This document shows positions 17,680-29,113 of a stretch of DNA of 32,900 bases, piece after piece (within the stretch, counting starts at the first letter, position 1; the number at the start of each line of letters is the position of its first letter). The notes below the pieces were generated by a model. That model saw only the letters and a program-made list of their open reading frames with translations. It did no database searches and had not been told where the DNA came from. The position numbers and the translations under genes are program-made. Source of the stretch: a bacterium (GTDB taxonomy: Bacteria; Patescibacteriota; Gracilibacteria; UBA1369; PNNO01); assembly GCA_021158225.1 (NCBI GenBank), contig JAGGUZ010000004.1:1-32900 (forward strand), written 5' to 3'.

Positions 17680-17934
17680 ATGGATAAATTCTTATTTGCA
17701 CTCTTCGGATTTCCGACCTCGTTCCTTATTGTTATATACAGGCAAAAAATAAAGGAATTTACGGGTAGCGTGGGTTTTGCCGAAAAATATCTTGGAAGGG
17801 GTGGAACTTACACGTTAATACTTCTAATAGGCGTCGGACTTTTTATAGTTACTTTGTTCTATATAACGGGTACTTTGCAGTCATTTCTAAGAACTGTTTT
17901 TGGACCGCTATTTCTTATGCCAAAATCTGCTTGA
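17680..17934 (+). CDS. Small two-TM membrane protein, 84 aa
   Basis: Two hydrophobic segments, at about 4-20 (FLFALFGFPTSFLIVIY) and about 44-66 (TYTLILLIGVGLFIVTLFYITG), are joined by a polar loop IKEFTGSVGFAEKYLGRGG. The loop and second helix resemble short uncharacterised membrane proteins that I recall from CPR genomes (pattern 'FTG..GFAEKYLG.GGTYT'). This is recollection rather than a search result. Function unknown. The TGA stop at 17932-17934 overlaps the -35 of the 23S promoter. Confidence 0.7.
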   Translation: MDKFLFALFGFPTSFLIVIYRQKIKEFTGSVGFAEKYLGRGGTYTLILLIGVGLFIVTLFYITGTLQSFLRTVFGPLFLMPKSA

Positions 17935-17959
17935 CTTTGATATTTTGATTCTATATAAT
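17931..17959 (+). promoter_or_regulatory. 23S rRNA promoter
   Basis: TTGACT (17931-17936), exactly 17 nt, TATAAT (17954-17959): eleven of twelve consensus bases, the best promoter in the window. Transcription would start near 17966, about 200 nt before 23S. It overlaps the end of the two-TM protein gene. Confidence 0.85.
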
Positions 17960-17965
17960 CTGAGC

Positions 17966-18091
17966 ACTTAAAGCTCATATTTAGCTTTTTTATGCGCAAA
18001 AACTTATACATACCCTTAAGGTCAAAAACGTAGAAAACATCGTTTTTTAGGTCTTAGGAGTGTGTATAGATAAGATACACACTTTTTTTTT
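17966..18091 (+). ncRNA. Structured leader of 23S: attenuator or separate small RNA
   Basis: From the predicted transcription start to the end of an intrinsic terminator is about 125 nt. Visible structure: AAAGCT/AGCTTT (17970-17975 with 17983-17988) followed by T's; CCTTAAG/CTTAGG (18014-18020 with 18053-18058) enclosing AAAAACG/CGTTTTT (18024-18030 with 18041-18047); then the terminator hairpin directly adjoining. A possible 13-codon ORF, MRKNLYIPLRSKT, runs from ATG 17992 to TAG 18033, ending just inside the second hairpin. This fits either transcription attenuation of 23S or an independent sRNA. It does not match SRP RNA or tmRNA by eye. The ORF may be chance. Confidence 0.5.
18059..18091 (+). 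terminator. Strong intrinsic terminator upstream of 23S
   Basis: AGTGTGTAT (18059-18067) pairs perfectly with ATACACACT (18075-18083) around a 7-nt loop, followed by nine T (18083-18091). It lies on the plus strand between the 23S promoter and the 23S gene. Confidence 0.85.
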
Positions 18092-18098
18092 GAGAAAA

Positions 18099-18110
18099 TG
18101 TTCATTGAAA
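18099..18110 (+). promoter_or_regulatory. boxA-like element, 23S leader
   Basis: TGTTCATTGAAA resembles the B. subtilis-type boxA TGTTCTTTGAAA. It lies 8 nt after the terminator's T-run and just before the processing stem. An alternative reading of TTGAAA (18105-18110) with TGTAAT (18130-18135) as a second promoter has a poor 19-nt spacing and would cut into the processing arm. Confidence 0.55.
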
Positions 18111-18116
18111 ATTAGG

Positions 18117-18155
18117 TTCACAAGTAATTTGTAATTACAAATTGCTAGTCATCAT
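18117..18155 (+). other. 23S processing stem, 5' arm
   Basis: TTCACAAGT and TTACAAATTGCTAGTCATC in this stretch are complementary to GATGACTAGCAATTTGTAA and ACTTGTGAA at 21245-21275, with a small internal loop. The stem encloses all of 23S, as expected for RNase III processing. Confidence 0.85.
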
Positions 18156-18167
18156 ATTAGTATATAA

Positions 18168-21162
<2,995 letters not shown>

Positions 21163-21165
21163 ATA

Positions 21166-21240
21166 CTATGATGACATTTAAGGTGTTTGTGCGTAAGTCC
21201 CGCCTTGGCGGGATTTAGTACTGACACTTTAATATCATCG
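21166..21240 (+). other. Structured 23S-5S spacer with GC palindrome
   Basis: GATGACATTTAAGGTGT (21169-21185) can pair with ACACTTTAATATCATC (21224-21239). Inside it is a perfect palindrome TCCCGCC-TT-GGCGGGA at 21198-21213, far richer in GC than its surroundings. The palindrome is not followed by a T-run, so it is unlikely to be a terminator. Confidence 0.6.
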
Positions 21241-21275
21241 TTAGATGACTAGCAATTTGTAAGAATAACTTGTGA
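21241..21275 (+). other. 23S processing stem, 3' arm
   Basis: Complementary to 18117-18155 across 23S. It lies between 23S and 5S. Confidence 0.85.
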
Positions 21276-21297
21276 AATAAAAAAATATTAAAAGCTC

Positions 21298-21419
<122 letters not shown>

Positions 21420-21431
21420 GGGTTTTTATAG

Positions 21432-22220
21432 TTATTTGGAAATTTCTTCGTTTTCTTCTTCTTTGGAAGCTTCGTTTCTTGACGATTCATCCAAAAGATC
21501 CGTATCCGTTTTTATATTTGTTTCTTCAAGGTTTTCAACTTTTTGATTACGAGACGTTAATGGATTATATGTTTCGTAAAAGAGTTCTATAAGTTGAGCT
21601 GTTGTTAATTGTTTAGTACTAAGTCCGGTGTTTTCGAGTCCGCCTTTTACAATGTTTACTCTTTGATTCAGGCTTTTCTTAAGTTGAATGAATTCATTAT
21701 GTCTTCTTTTTAATTCCGAGAAAGAATCTTTTGATGATAAGCCTTGAAAAAATCTTTGTAGAAAGTTTGGTTTTGTAGATCTAAACGGATCGTACGGAAC
21801 TATTACATAAAATTCTTTTTGCATAATATCTGCATATTCTACAAGTCGTTGGATATAATCCAAATATTCATATGTTTGCCTTTGCAAGAGTGTGTTGGTT
21901 TGTTTTTCCCCAAGATCGTTCAATTGATCAATATAATTATCTATATCCAATTTTTTTGACTTTATAAGAATTTGAATAGGGAACTCGATTGAATTTAAAA
22001 AACTTTGATATGAATAAATTATCGCATTTTGCTCATCTTCGGATTTTAAATTGAAATTAATGCTTGAAACTTTAAGAATAGATCTTATTCCTCCATTTTT
22101 AAGAACAAGACTATCATCGCGTATTTCAGCTATTTTTAAATACATTTGAGTACTTGCAAATGTTTTTTTTGCATTTTTCACACTTCCTGTTTTTTGTTTT
22201 GGGGTTGCTGTTTTAGTCAT
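21432..22220 (-). CDS. TraC-like N-terminal domain protein (type IV secretion related)
   Basis: 262 residues, soluble, with no signal peptide. The segment STQMYLKIAEIRDDSLVLKNGGIRSILKVSSINF, residues about 23-56, followed by SYQSFLNSIEFPIQILIKSKKLD and YVIVPYDP, matches my memory of the N-terminal domain of TraC/VirB4-like conjugation ATPases, found in CPR as a stand-alone protein. No Walker motifs are present, so it is not the ATPase itself. The C-terminal 60 residues are acidic and probably disordered. It lies 5 nt after the PrgI-like gene, supporting a shared role at a type IV secretion-like or pilus machine. A VirB4 ATPase gene is not in this window. Confidence 0.75.
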   Translation of the reverse strand: MTKTATPKQKTGSVKNAKKTFASTQMYLKIAEIRDDSLVLKNGGIRSILKVSSINFNLKSEDEQNAIIYSYQSFLNSIEFPIQILIKSKKLDIDNYIDQLNDLGEKQTNTLLQRQTYEYLDYIQRLVEYADIMQKEFYVIVPYDPFRSTKPNFLQRFFQGLSSKDSFSELKRRHNEFIQLKKSLNQRVNIVKGGLENTGLSTKQLTTAQLIELFYETYNPLTSRNQKVENLEETNIKTDTDLLDESSRNEASKEEENEEISK

Positions 22221-22225
22221 ACTTA

Positions 22226-22672
22226 TTATTGATTAGGAAGGTCTTTTCCGTAATTATCCAATATATCTGAAATATTTTTAATTTTCTTTATTGTTTGAGC
22301 CGCTTTTTCCTCTTTATCTTTGTTTCTTCTGTTTTTCTTGTTTTTTGTTTGTTCCAGTACTCCGGTTATAAGAACTTCTGCATCGGCTTTTCTCCATACT
22401 CTTTTCCTTGGAATAAGAAAACTTTCCAGAAGAAGGATTAAGAATTTTCCAAATGACACATTGTATATACGCAAAAATGCGGCCGCAAGAGTTATTAGTG
22501 AGATTATAAACACGGGTGGAAACCAAATTTCCCAATAATAAGTGCGAGCGAGTATTACATAAATTAAATACGCAAGACCACCGCCAGCACCAATAATTAT
22601 CATATGTCTTAAGGTAAGAGGTCCAACTATCTTGTCTGCCATTTGTACATTTTGAGGTACTTTTGCCTGCAT
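22226..22672 (-). CDS. PrgI family protein (type IV secretion related)
   Basis: 148 residues. The N-terminus QAKVPQNVQMADKIVGPLTLR is the hallmark of the PrgI family. It is followed by two TM helices (about 25-45, IIIGAGGGLAYLIYVILA, and about 50-70) and a short amphipathic segment, with a Lys-rich cytoplasmic tail. PrgI of Enterococcus pheromone plasmids is a VirB3-like inner-membrane part of the conjugation machine; in CPR such genes are thought to belong to a type IV secretion or pilus system. First gene of a pair with the TraC-like gene. Its promoter is at 22702-22731. Confidence 0.88.
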   Translation of the reverse strand: MQAKVPQNVQMADKIVGPLTLRHMIIIGAGGGLAYLIYVILARTYYWEIWFPPVFIISLITLAAAFLRIYNVSFGKFLILLLESFLIPRKRVWRKADAEVLITGVLEQTKNKKNRRNKDKEEKAAQTIKKIKNISDILDNYGKDLPNQ

Positions 22673-22701
22673 CTTTATTTTTGTGTTTTAAATATTAAAA
22701 T

Positions 22702-22731
22702 ATTATACCATGAAAAAGCCGTTTATTTCAA
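22702..22731 (-). promoter_or_regulatory. Promoter of the PrgI/TraC-like operon
   Basis: Minus strand: TTGAAA (22731-22726), 18 nt, TATAAT (22707-22702), preceded by TGG, so an extended -10 as well. It lies about 30 nt before ATG 22672. Confidence 0.8.
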
Positions 22732-22738
22732 TTTCTAT

Positions 22739-22766
22739 TTGCTAATGCTGTTTAGTTTGATAGAAT
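22739..22766 (+). promoter_or_regulatory. Promoter of lepA
   Basis: TTGCTA (22739-22744), 16 nt, TAGAAT (22761-22766). Transcription would begin near 22773, leaving a leader of about 63 nt. It is back to back with the opposite-strand promoter at 22702-22731. Confidence 0.55.
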
Positions 22767-22835
22767 TCTTTGGGAAAAAACACATCAAATTAACTCGAAA
22801 ATTGAATAAATAATTAGAACAATAAATGTAATTTT

Positions 22836-24665
22836 ATGAATAAAAATAGTGTTCAAAATATTAGAAATTTTTGCATTATAGCGCATATTGATCACGGCAA
22901 ATCAACATTGGCCGATCGTTTTTTAGAGATTACAAAAACTGTCGAAAAAAGAGATATGAAGCATGGACAGCTTTTAGATACTATGGATATAGAGCAAGAA
23001 AGGGGAATCACAATTAAGCTTCAACCAGTTAGAATGAATTGGAAGCATGAAGAACATGAATATATTTTAAATCTTATTGATACTCCGGGACATGTGGATT
23101 TTAGTTACGAGGTCTCAAGAAGTATTGCCGCTTGTGAAGGGGCTATTTTGGTTATTGATGCTAGTCAGGGTATTCAAGCTCAAACACTTGCCAATTGTTA
23201 TATGGCTATTGACCATAATCTTGAGCTTATTCCAGTACTTAATAAAATAGATTTGCCTTCTTCCGATGTTGAGCGTGTTTCTCAGGAAGTTGAAAATGCT
23301 TTTGGTATTCCAAAAGAAGAAATAATCACCGTATCTGCCAAAGAAGGCACAAACGTGGAAGAAGTTCTCAAAAGAATTGTAGAAAAAGTTCCACCTCCAA
23401 AAGAATCTTCACAAGATGATGAATTTAAAGCTTTAATATTTGATTCCGTTTACGATCCTTACAAAGGTGTTGTTGCTTATATAAGAGTAATGTCTGGTGG
23501 TGTTAAAAAAGGGCAATCCGTATATTTTCTTCATACTAAAAAACAGATTGATGTAATGGAATGCGGTTATTTTAGGCCGGGTTACAACCCTTCAGAAGGT
23601 CTTAATCCCGGAGAAGTTGGCTACATTGTAACTGGTCTTAAAACTGTTGCGGAAGCAAGAGTTGGAGATACAATATGGGCTTGTGGTAAAGAAAAATTAC
23701 AAATTAAAGATGCAAAGCCGTTAAGCGGATATACGGAGGTTAAGCCTTACGTGTTTGCCGGAATTTTTTGCGTGGATGGAGATGATTATCCTCTTTTGCG
23801 TGATGCTCTTGAAAAATTGCAAATTAACGATGCCGCACTTTCTTTTACTCCGGAGCAATCGGGAGCTTTGGGGTTTGGTTTTAGGTGCGGGTTTTTAGGT
23901 ATGCTTCATTTGGAAATTGTACAGGAGCGATTGGAAAGGGAATACAATCTGAGTTTAATTACAACGGCTCCATCCGTTTCTTATATCGCAGTTACACAAA
24001 ATGGCGAAGAAAAGTTTATCTCCAGTCCGGCACAATTGCCTCCTCCCGCTACTTTAACAGCTATTAAAGAGCCATGGATGAAACTTGAGATACTAACACC
24101 AAAAGATTACATAGGAGCTGTAATGAAACTTATTCAGGACAGAAGAGGTATAAATAAAGATATGCAATATATCGATCAAGACAGAGTTATTTTAACTTTC
24201 GAAATACCGCTGGCTTCTATTGTTATCGATTTTTATGATGCACTTAAAAGTGCTACTTCCGGCTATGCTTCAATGAATTATGAGTTTATAGATTACAGAC
24301 AAGACGATCTTGTAAAACTTGATATTTTGGTCGGGGGAAAGTTTGTTGAGGCTCTGTCCGTTATTGTTCACAGAAAAGATTCATACCATATTGGAGTTAG
24401 AATGGCTAAAAAACTTAAGGAGCTTATACCAAGAACTCAATTTGAAGTTCCTATTCAAGCGGCGATAGGGGCGAAGATAATTGCGAGAGAAACGATTAGA
24501 GCTTTAAGAAAAGATGTTACGGCTAAGTTGTACGGTGGTGATAGGACAAGAAAAGATAAGCTTTTAAAAAAACAAAAAGAAGGGAAAAAACGTATGAAAA
24601 AAGTTGGAAATGTGGATATTCCGCAAGAGGCGTTTTTAACAATATTGAAAAGAGACGATAAATAA
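22836..24665 (+). CDS. lepA: Elongation factor 4 (LepA)
   Basis: A 609-residue translational GTPase that acts on the ribosome during elongation or initiation. G1 is AHIDHGKST at 16-24, G2 lies in QERGITIKLQ, G3 is DTPGHVDF near 86, and G4 is NKIDLPSSD near 140. Domain II has FDSVYDPYKGVVAYIRV, and the LepA-specific C-terminal domain has RTQFEVPIQAAIGAKIIARETI and YGGDRTRKDKLLKKQKEGKKRMK. Length matches E. coli LepA (599). Start ATG 22836 is supported by the family N-terminus (IRNFCIIAHIDHG). No Shine-Dalgarno. Confidence 0.97.
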   Translation: MNKNSVQNIRNFCIIAHIDHGKSTLADRFLEITKTVEKRDMKHGQLLDTMDIEQERGITIKLQPVRMNWKHEEHEYILNLIDTPGHVDFSYEVSRSIAACEGAILVIDASQGIQAQTLANCYMAIDHNLELIPVLNKIDLPSSDVERVSQEVENAFGIPKEEIITVSAKEGTNVEEVLKRIVEKVPPPKESSQDDEFKALIFDSVYDPYKGVVAYIRVMSGGVKKGQSVYFLHTKKQIDVMECGYFRPGYNPSEGLNPGEVGYIVTGLKTVAEARVGDTIWACGKEKLQIKDAKPLSGYTEVKPYVFAGIFCVDGDDYPLLRDALEKLQINDAALSFTPEQSGALGFGFRCGFLGMLHLEIVQERLEREYNLSLITTAPSVSYIAVTQNGEEKFISSPAQLPPPATLTAIKEPWMKLEILTPKDYIGAVMKLIQDRRGINKDMQYIDQDRVILTFEIPLASIVIDFYDALKSATSGYASMNYEFIDYRQDDLVKLDILVGGKFVEALSVIVHRKDSYHIGVRMAKKLKELIPRTQFEVPIQAAIGAKIIARETIRALRKDVTAKLYGGDRTRKDKLLKKQKEGKKRMKKVGNVDIPQEAFLTILKRDDK

Positions 24666-24685
24666 GTGTCTAAAGTCTTGTTTGG

Positions 24686-24714
24686 TTGAAATAAAGGCTT
24701 TTTTGTGCTAAAAT
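24686..24714 (+). promoter_or_regulatory. Promoter of the peptide-binding/SpoIIE operon
   Basis: TTGAAA (24686-24691), exactly 17 nt, TAAAAT (24709-24714). Transcription would begin near 24721, which rules out the GTG at 24705 and fixes ATG 24744 as the start of the first gene. Confidence 0.8.
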
Positions 24715-24743
24715 TAAAAGAAAAACAAAAATCTATTTTAAAT

Positions 24744-26267
24744 ATGAAAATTATTGGAAAAATACTGTTTTATTTAATTCTTTTTGTAATTCTTGGATTT
24801 CTATTGGTGCAATTGTTTTTTAAAGATGAAGTTGAGAAGTTAAAAACTACGCATTTTCATCCTTCAAATGAGGTAAATTTATCTGAGAATAAGAAGCTTG
24901 TAGTAGCTTATTCTTTTAACTCCGATTCTTTTGAGCCGACATTCTACGATTCTGTAACAAGATCAAGAACATCTAATATATACGAGGGGCTTGTTTTAAC
25001 CGATAGAAATTTGGAACAGATCCCCGGTCTTGCTCTTTCTTGGGGGGAGATAGACGATACGACATGGGAGTTTAAGCTTAGACCCAATGTTATTTTTCAT
25101 GATGGGACGGATTTTGATGCTGATGATGTTATTGCAAGTTTTAAACGAGCGAAAACTTATAAATCTTCCGGGCTTAAAGATATTTTAAGCACAATAAGTT
25201 CAATAAAAAAAATAGATAAATTAACCGTGCATATTATTACAAAAGAACCCGATCCTATTTTGGTTAGTCGTGTAGCCACGGTATTTATATTTCCTTCGGA
25301 GAAAACGGATTTTAAAAAGCCAGTTGGGACAGGTCCTTATAAATTTGTTTCAAATACAAAAACCGAATTTTCAATAAAAAGGTTTGACGATTATTGGGGG
25401 AAACGATCTCATTATAAAGATGTTGTGTTTAAAACTATTCCAAATAAATTTGATAGATTGGATGCTATTAAAAACGGTGAAGTTGATATTTTGGCCAATG
25501 TGCCCCCATCTTTTACGGATGATTTAAAGATGCAAAGGAATGTTACAATAACATCTTTACCGAGTCTTGAGGTTAATTTTCTTATATTTAATTTTAAATC
25601 AAAGCTTCTAAAGGATGATAGAATACGTAAAGCTATTTCAATTGCCTTTGATAGAGATGTTTTTGTTGAAATCTCAAATGGTTTTGCAAGTCCGTCGAAT
25701 CAATTTATTAGTAATGGTATTTTTGGATTTAATCCGAATATAAAGAGCTCTTCTCAAGATATAACTGAGGCAAAAAATCTTATAAGGCAATACGATCCTT
25801 TCAAAAAACCTTCTGTTACAATTGATATGACAAATGAAGCTCAAGCTGTAGGGGATTATATAAAGAGTCAACTTAATGAAATAGGCTTGTCCGTAAAAAT
25901 TAATTACATTTCCTTTGAAGAATTGAAAAAGAAAATTTTTGATAAGACATCAGAGATGTACTACCTTGGTTGGCGTAGCGAAGTAGGTGATGCCAGCGGG
26001 TTTTATGAAAATGTTGTTTATTCCAAAGGACGATTTAACGGTGGAAATTTTAACAATAAAAAGGTTGATCAGCTTATAGCGCTCAGCACTAAAAATCTAA
26101 ATGAGAAGAAACGGCTTGAACAATTTCAGGAAATTATGAAAATAATTTTAGACGAGAAAATAATTGGTGTCCCTTTATTTGAAACAGATACTATTTATGC
26201 CGTTAGAGCTGGGATAGGTTTCCGTCCGCGACTTGATGGTTATATTCTTGTCTCCGAAATATTATAA
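24744..26267 (+). CDS. Membrane-anchored oligopeptide-binding protein (SBP_bac_5)
   Basis: A 507-residue family 5 solute-binding protein (OppA/DppA/NikA type). A single N-terminal TM helix (IIGKILFYLILFVILGFLLVQLFF) with no lipobox cysteine anchors it outside the membrane. Typical elements are VVAYSFNSDSFEPTFYD, SNIYEGLVLTDRN, WEFKLRPNVIFHDGTDFDADDV, VGTGPYKF, FLIFNFKSKLLKDDRIRKAISIAFDR and YYLGWRSEVGDA. Such proteins usually deliver peptides to an ABC importer, but no permease or ATPase gene is adjacent. Instead the next gene, 11 nt downstream, is a transmembrane SpoIIE-type phosphatase, so a sensory role is plausible (inference). Confidence 0.92.
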   Translation: MKIIGKILFYLILFVILGFLLVQLFFKDEVEKLKTTHFHPSNEVNLSENKKLVVAYSFNSDSFEPTFYDSVTRSRTSNIYEGLVLTDRNLEQIPGLALSWGEIDDTTWEFKLRPNVIFHDGTDFDADDVIASFKRAKTYKSSGLKDILSTISSIKKIDKLTVHIITKEPDPILVSRVATVFIFPSEKTDFKKPVGTGPYKFVSNTKTEFSIKRFDDYWGKRSHYKDVVFKTIPNKFDRLDAIKNGEVDILANVPPSFTDDLKMQRNVTITSLPSLEVNFLIFNFKSKLLKDDRIRKAISIAFDRDVFVEISNGFASPSNQFISNGIFGFNPNIKSSSQDITEAKNLIRQYDPFKKPSVTIDMTNEAQAVGDYIKSQLNEIGLSVKINYISFEELKKKIFDKTSEMYYLGWRSEVGDASGFYENVVYSKGRFNGGNFNNKKVDQLIALSTKNLNEKKRLEQFQEIMKIILDEKIIGVPLFETDTIYAVRAGIGFRPRLDGYILVSEIL

Positions 26268-26278
26268 GAATTCTTTTT

Positions 26279-27853
26279 ATGTACTCTATTAAAACAAAAT
26301 TAGTTGCCGTTATAACACTACTTGTTGTAGGGCTGTTTAGTGCCGCGGCTTTTTTGCTTATTAGAGAGAAACAAAAACAACTTACTCATGATATATATTT
26401 TCAAACTCGTTCGTTTGCAGAATTAACTGCTCCGAATATTATTAACAATTACAATCTTTATTTGGCGCAGAAAGGTTTTATTTATTTTAATAGGGAAATA
26501 ACTAAAGATTTTAATAGAACTCAGGATGTCGATTTGATTCAAATTTTTGATTACAGCGGACATCTGCTTTATGACTCAAAAGAAGAACGCGAGGCACAAT
26601 ATAGCGGACCGGTAAGAGTAATATCTGATGAAAATATCAAGACTCAGATTCAAGCACATAATTCATCGGTATTTACGCAATCGGGTAGGATTATATATCT
26701 CAAAAAAGATGAATCAGGACACGTTTCTTATGTTGATGAAAACGAAAAACCCATTGAATCTCTTGGGGAAATGGAAAGACTTTATTATATCGTTTATCCG
26801 GTTAATGACCATTTTGCTGTTATTTATTATGTAAATTATGACAATTTGGATGTGTTGCTTCGTACCGATACTTTAAGAATAGTTTTTCTGGCGGTGGTTG
26901 GGATGATAATAGGGCTTTTGCTTGCTATTTTCTTTGCCAATAAAATTACAAAACCTTTAAAAAAACTAACTGTCAGTTCGGGGATTATAGCAAAGGGTGA
27001 TTTTCAACATAGAGTTAATATTTCCACACATGATGAACTTGAAATTCTAGGTAACGCTTTTAACAAGATGGCGGAAGATTTGGATAAAAGTACAAAAGCT
27101 CTTGTTTACAAGGAACGTGTGGCAAAAGAACTTGAACTTGCTCAAAAGATTCAAAAAGGAAATATTCCAAAGGAAATTCCCAAAATGGAAGGTTTGGATG
27201 TGTCTGCGGGGATTGTTCCGGCTGAAGAAATTGGTGGAGATGTATATGATTTCTTAAAGAAAGATGACAATAACACGCTTTTTTATATAGGAGATGTAAC
27301 CGGGCATGGGGTTCCATCTGGAATTCTTGGATCAATTGCAAACGCGATGTTTTTCAGTTATGCCGAGGAACCTGATTTAAGGAACCTGATTATGGATGTA
27401 AACAAGGTTCTTAAAGTAAAATCTCCTCCAAATATGTTTATAACTTTGTGTCTTTTAAATTGGAATAAAATTGAAAGAAAGATGTCGTATGTAAATGCTG
27501 GGCATGAGCAAATAATTCATTTTAACGGAAAAACCAAAGAGGTTAAATTGCTTAAGGCGGGGGGAATTGCACTCGGAATGTTTCCGGATATATCAAAAAT
27601 GATTGAAGAACAGGTAATATCACTTGAGATAGGGGACAGTATTGTTCTTTACAGTGACGGTATCCCAGAAGCGTGGAAGAATGAAAAGGAACTCTATGGT
27701 ATGGACAGATTTAAATCTACTGTTCAACAATATGGAAATCTTGAATCTGCTACCGCAATACGAAATGCAATATTACAAAACGTAAAAACTTTTACCGAAG
27801 GTCACAAACAAATGGATGATATTACGCTTATTGTTATAAAGCGGAATTCTTAA
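26279..27853 (+). CDS. Transmembrane HAMP-SpoIIE (PP2C-type) serine phosphatase
   Basis: 524 residues. TM1 at 8-28, an extracytoplasmic sensor region of about 170 residues (cache-like size), TM2 at about 199-220, and HAMP at about 221-273 (NKITKPLKKLT... HDELEILGNAFNKMAEDL). A coiled-coil linker follows, then a SpoIIE/RsbU phosphatase domain from about 285. Metal-binding motifs are intact: GGDVYDF (Asp321), GDVTGHGVPSG (Asp339), YVNAGHE, LYSDGIPEA (Asp460) and MDDITLIVI (Asp513/514). RsbU-type enzymes dephosphorylate anti-sigma-factor antagonists. No such antagonist or anti-sigma gene is visible here. It shares an operon with the peptide-binding protein and ends 3 nt from the convergent glyA. 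Confidence 0.93.
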   Translation: MYSIKTKLVAVITLLVVGLFSAAAFLLIREKQKQLTHDIYFQTRSFAELTAPNIINNYNLYLAQKGFIYFNREITKDFNRTQDVDLIQIFDYSGHLLYDSKEEREAQYSGPVRVISDENIKTQIQAHNSSVFTQSGRIIYLKKDESGHVSYVDENEKPIESLGEMERLYYIVYPVNDHFAVIYYVNYDNLDVLLRTDTLRIVFLAVVGMIIGLLLAIFFANKITKPLKKLTVSSGIIAKGDFQHRVNISTHDELEILGNAFNKMAEDLDKSTKALVYKERVAKELELAQKIQKGNIPKEIPKMEGLDVSAGIVPAEEIGGDVYDFLKKDDNNTLFYIGDVTGHGVPSGILGSIANAMFFSYAEEPDLRNLIMDVNKVLKVKSPPNMFITLCLLNWNKIERKMSYVNAGHEQIIHFNGKTKEVKLLKAGGIALGMFPDISKMIEEQVISLEIGDSIVLYSDGIPEAWKNEKELYGMDRFKSTVQQYGNLESATAIRNAILQNVKTFTEGHKQMDDITLIVIKRNS

Positions 27854-27856
27854 GAG

Positions 27857-29101
27857 CTACAGGTTAATTCCCGGAACGGGAAATCCGCTACAAAGTTCCT
27901 TAACTTCTTCTTTAATTTTGGCGAGCTTGTCTTTGTCCGTATAATTATCCAATGCGTTGGAAATAAAATCTCCGACTTTTTCCATTTCCGGCTCTTTCAT
28001 TCCTCTTGTTGTCATTGCAGGAGTTCCGAGCCTAATTCCGCTTGGATCGAACGGCGAACGAGGATCAAATGGAACAGTGTTCTTATTAAGTGTTATCCCG
28101 GCTTTATCAAGAGCTTCTTGAGCAACTTTTCCCGGTATGTTTTTGTTGGTAAGATCGGTAAGAATTAAATGGTTGTCTGTTCCTCCGGAAACAAGGTCAA
28201 AACCGTGTTCTATTAAATTTTCAGCCAGTTTTTTTGCGTTTTTAACGATTTGTTCGGCATAATCTTTAAATTCAGGCTTTAAAGCTTCTCCAAAAGCAAC
28301 AGCTTTTGCGGCTGTAGTATGGTCGTGAGGTCCTCCTTGGAGACCCGGGAATACTGCTCTGTCTATGTCTTTTGCAAATTCTTTTTTACTCATAATTATT
28401 GCCCCGCGCGGGCCTCTTAAAGTTTTATGAGTTGTAGTTGTGATTACATCAAAATACGGAACCGGACTTTCATGAACTCCTCCGGCAATAAGTCCTGCAA
28501 TATGGGCAATATCAGCCATTGTAATTGCTCCAACCTCGTCTGCAATTTCCTTAAAAGCTTTCCAATTGATTTTTCGTGGATATGCGGTATAACCTGCGAT
28601 AATTAGTTTTGGCCTTTTCTTAATTGCAAGCTCTCGTATGGCATCCATATTTAATTGTTCGGTTTCTTTGTCAACTTCGTATGCTACGCAATTAAACGAT
28701 TTTCCGGAAAAACTAATCGGGAGACCGTGAGTAATATGACCTCCGTGATCCAATTTTAGACCCATAATAGTGTCTCCGTATTCAAGAAGTCCAAAATAAA
28801 CAGCAGCATTTGCCGGACTGCCGGAATATGGTTGAACATTTACATGTTCAACGCCAAAAAGTTCTTTGGCTCTGTCTATTGCAAGTTGTTCCACTTGATC
28901 TACATATTCTTGACCTCCGTAATACCTTTTCCCCGGATAACCTTCTGAATATTTATTTGTAAAAATAGAACCCGATGCTTCCATAACTGCTTGAGATGCA
29001 TAATTTTCAGAGGGAATAAGCTCGATTCCATATGCTTGGCGATGTTTTTCATGATTCAAAATATCGGCGACTTTCGGATCTGACTCTTGGAGTGAAGACA
29101 T
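27857..29101 (-). CDS. glyA: Serine hydroxymethyltransferase
   Basis: 414 residues. This PLP enzyme converts serine and tetrahydrofolate to glycine and 5,10-methylene-THF. Family motifs: [62 protein letters not shown], the PLP lysine at about 226 in [13 protein letters not shown], and [11 protein letters not shown]. The length is the bacterial norm (about 415). It follows the 5-formyl-THF cyclo-ligase gene by 12 nt, so both are probably one operon. Confidence 0.97.
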   Translation of the reverse strand: MSSLQESDPKVADILNHEKHRQAYGIELIPSENYASQAVMEASGSIFTNKYSEGYPGKRYYGGQEYVDQVEQLAIDRAKELFGVEHVNVQPYSGSPANAAVYFGLLEYGDTIMGLKLDHGGHITHGLPISFSGKSFNCVAYEVDKETEQLNMDAIRELAIKKRPKLIIAGYTAYPRKINWKAFKEIADEVGAITMADIAHIAGLIAGGVHESPVPYFDVITTTTHKTLRGPRGAIIMSKKEFAKDIDRAVFPGLQGGPHDHTTAAKAVAFGEALKPEFKDYAEQIVKNAKKLAENLIEHGFDLVSGGTDNHLILTDLTNKNIPGKVAQEALDKAGITLNKNTVPFDPRSPFDPSGIRLGTPAMTTRGMKEPEMEKVGDFISNALDNYTDKDKLAKIKEEVKELCSGFPVPGINL

Positions 29102-29113
29102 AATATAAAAAGG

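Noticed and set aside
11541-17934. Recoded UGA (glycine) as in some Gracilibacteria/Absconditabacteria
   Set aside because: TGA serves as the stop at 11541-11543 (minus) and 17932-17934, and conserved proteins such as LepA, ClpP, GlyA and NifS are complete without internal TGA.
24705-24743. GTG start for the peptide-binding protein
   Set aside because: It lies inside a good promoter (-10 TAAAAT at 24709-24714), upstream of the expected transcription start.
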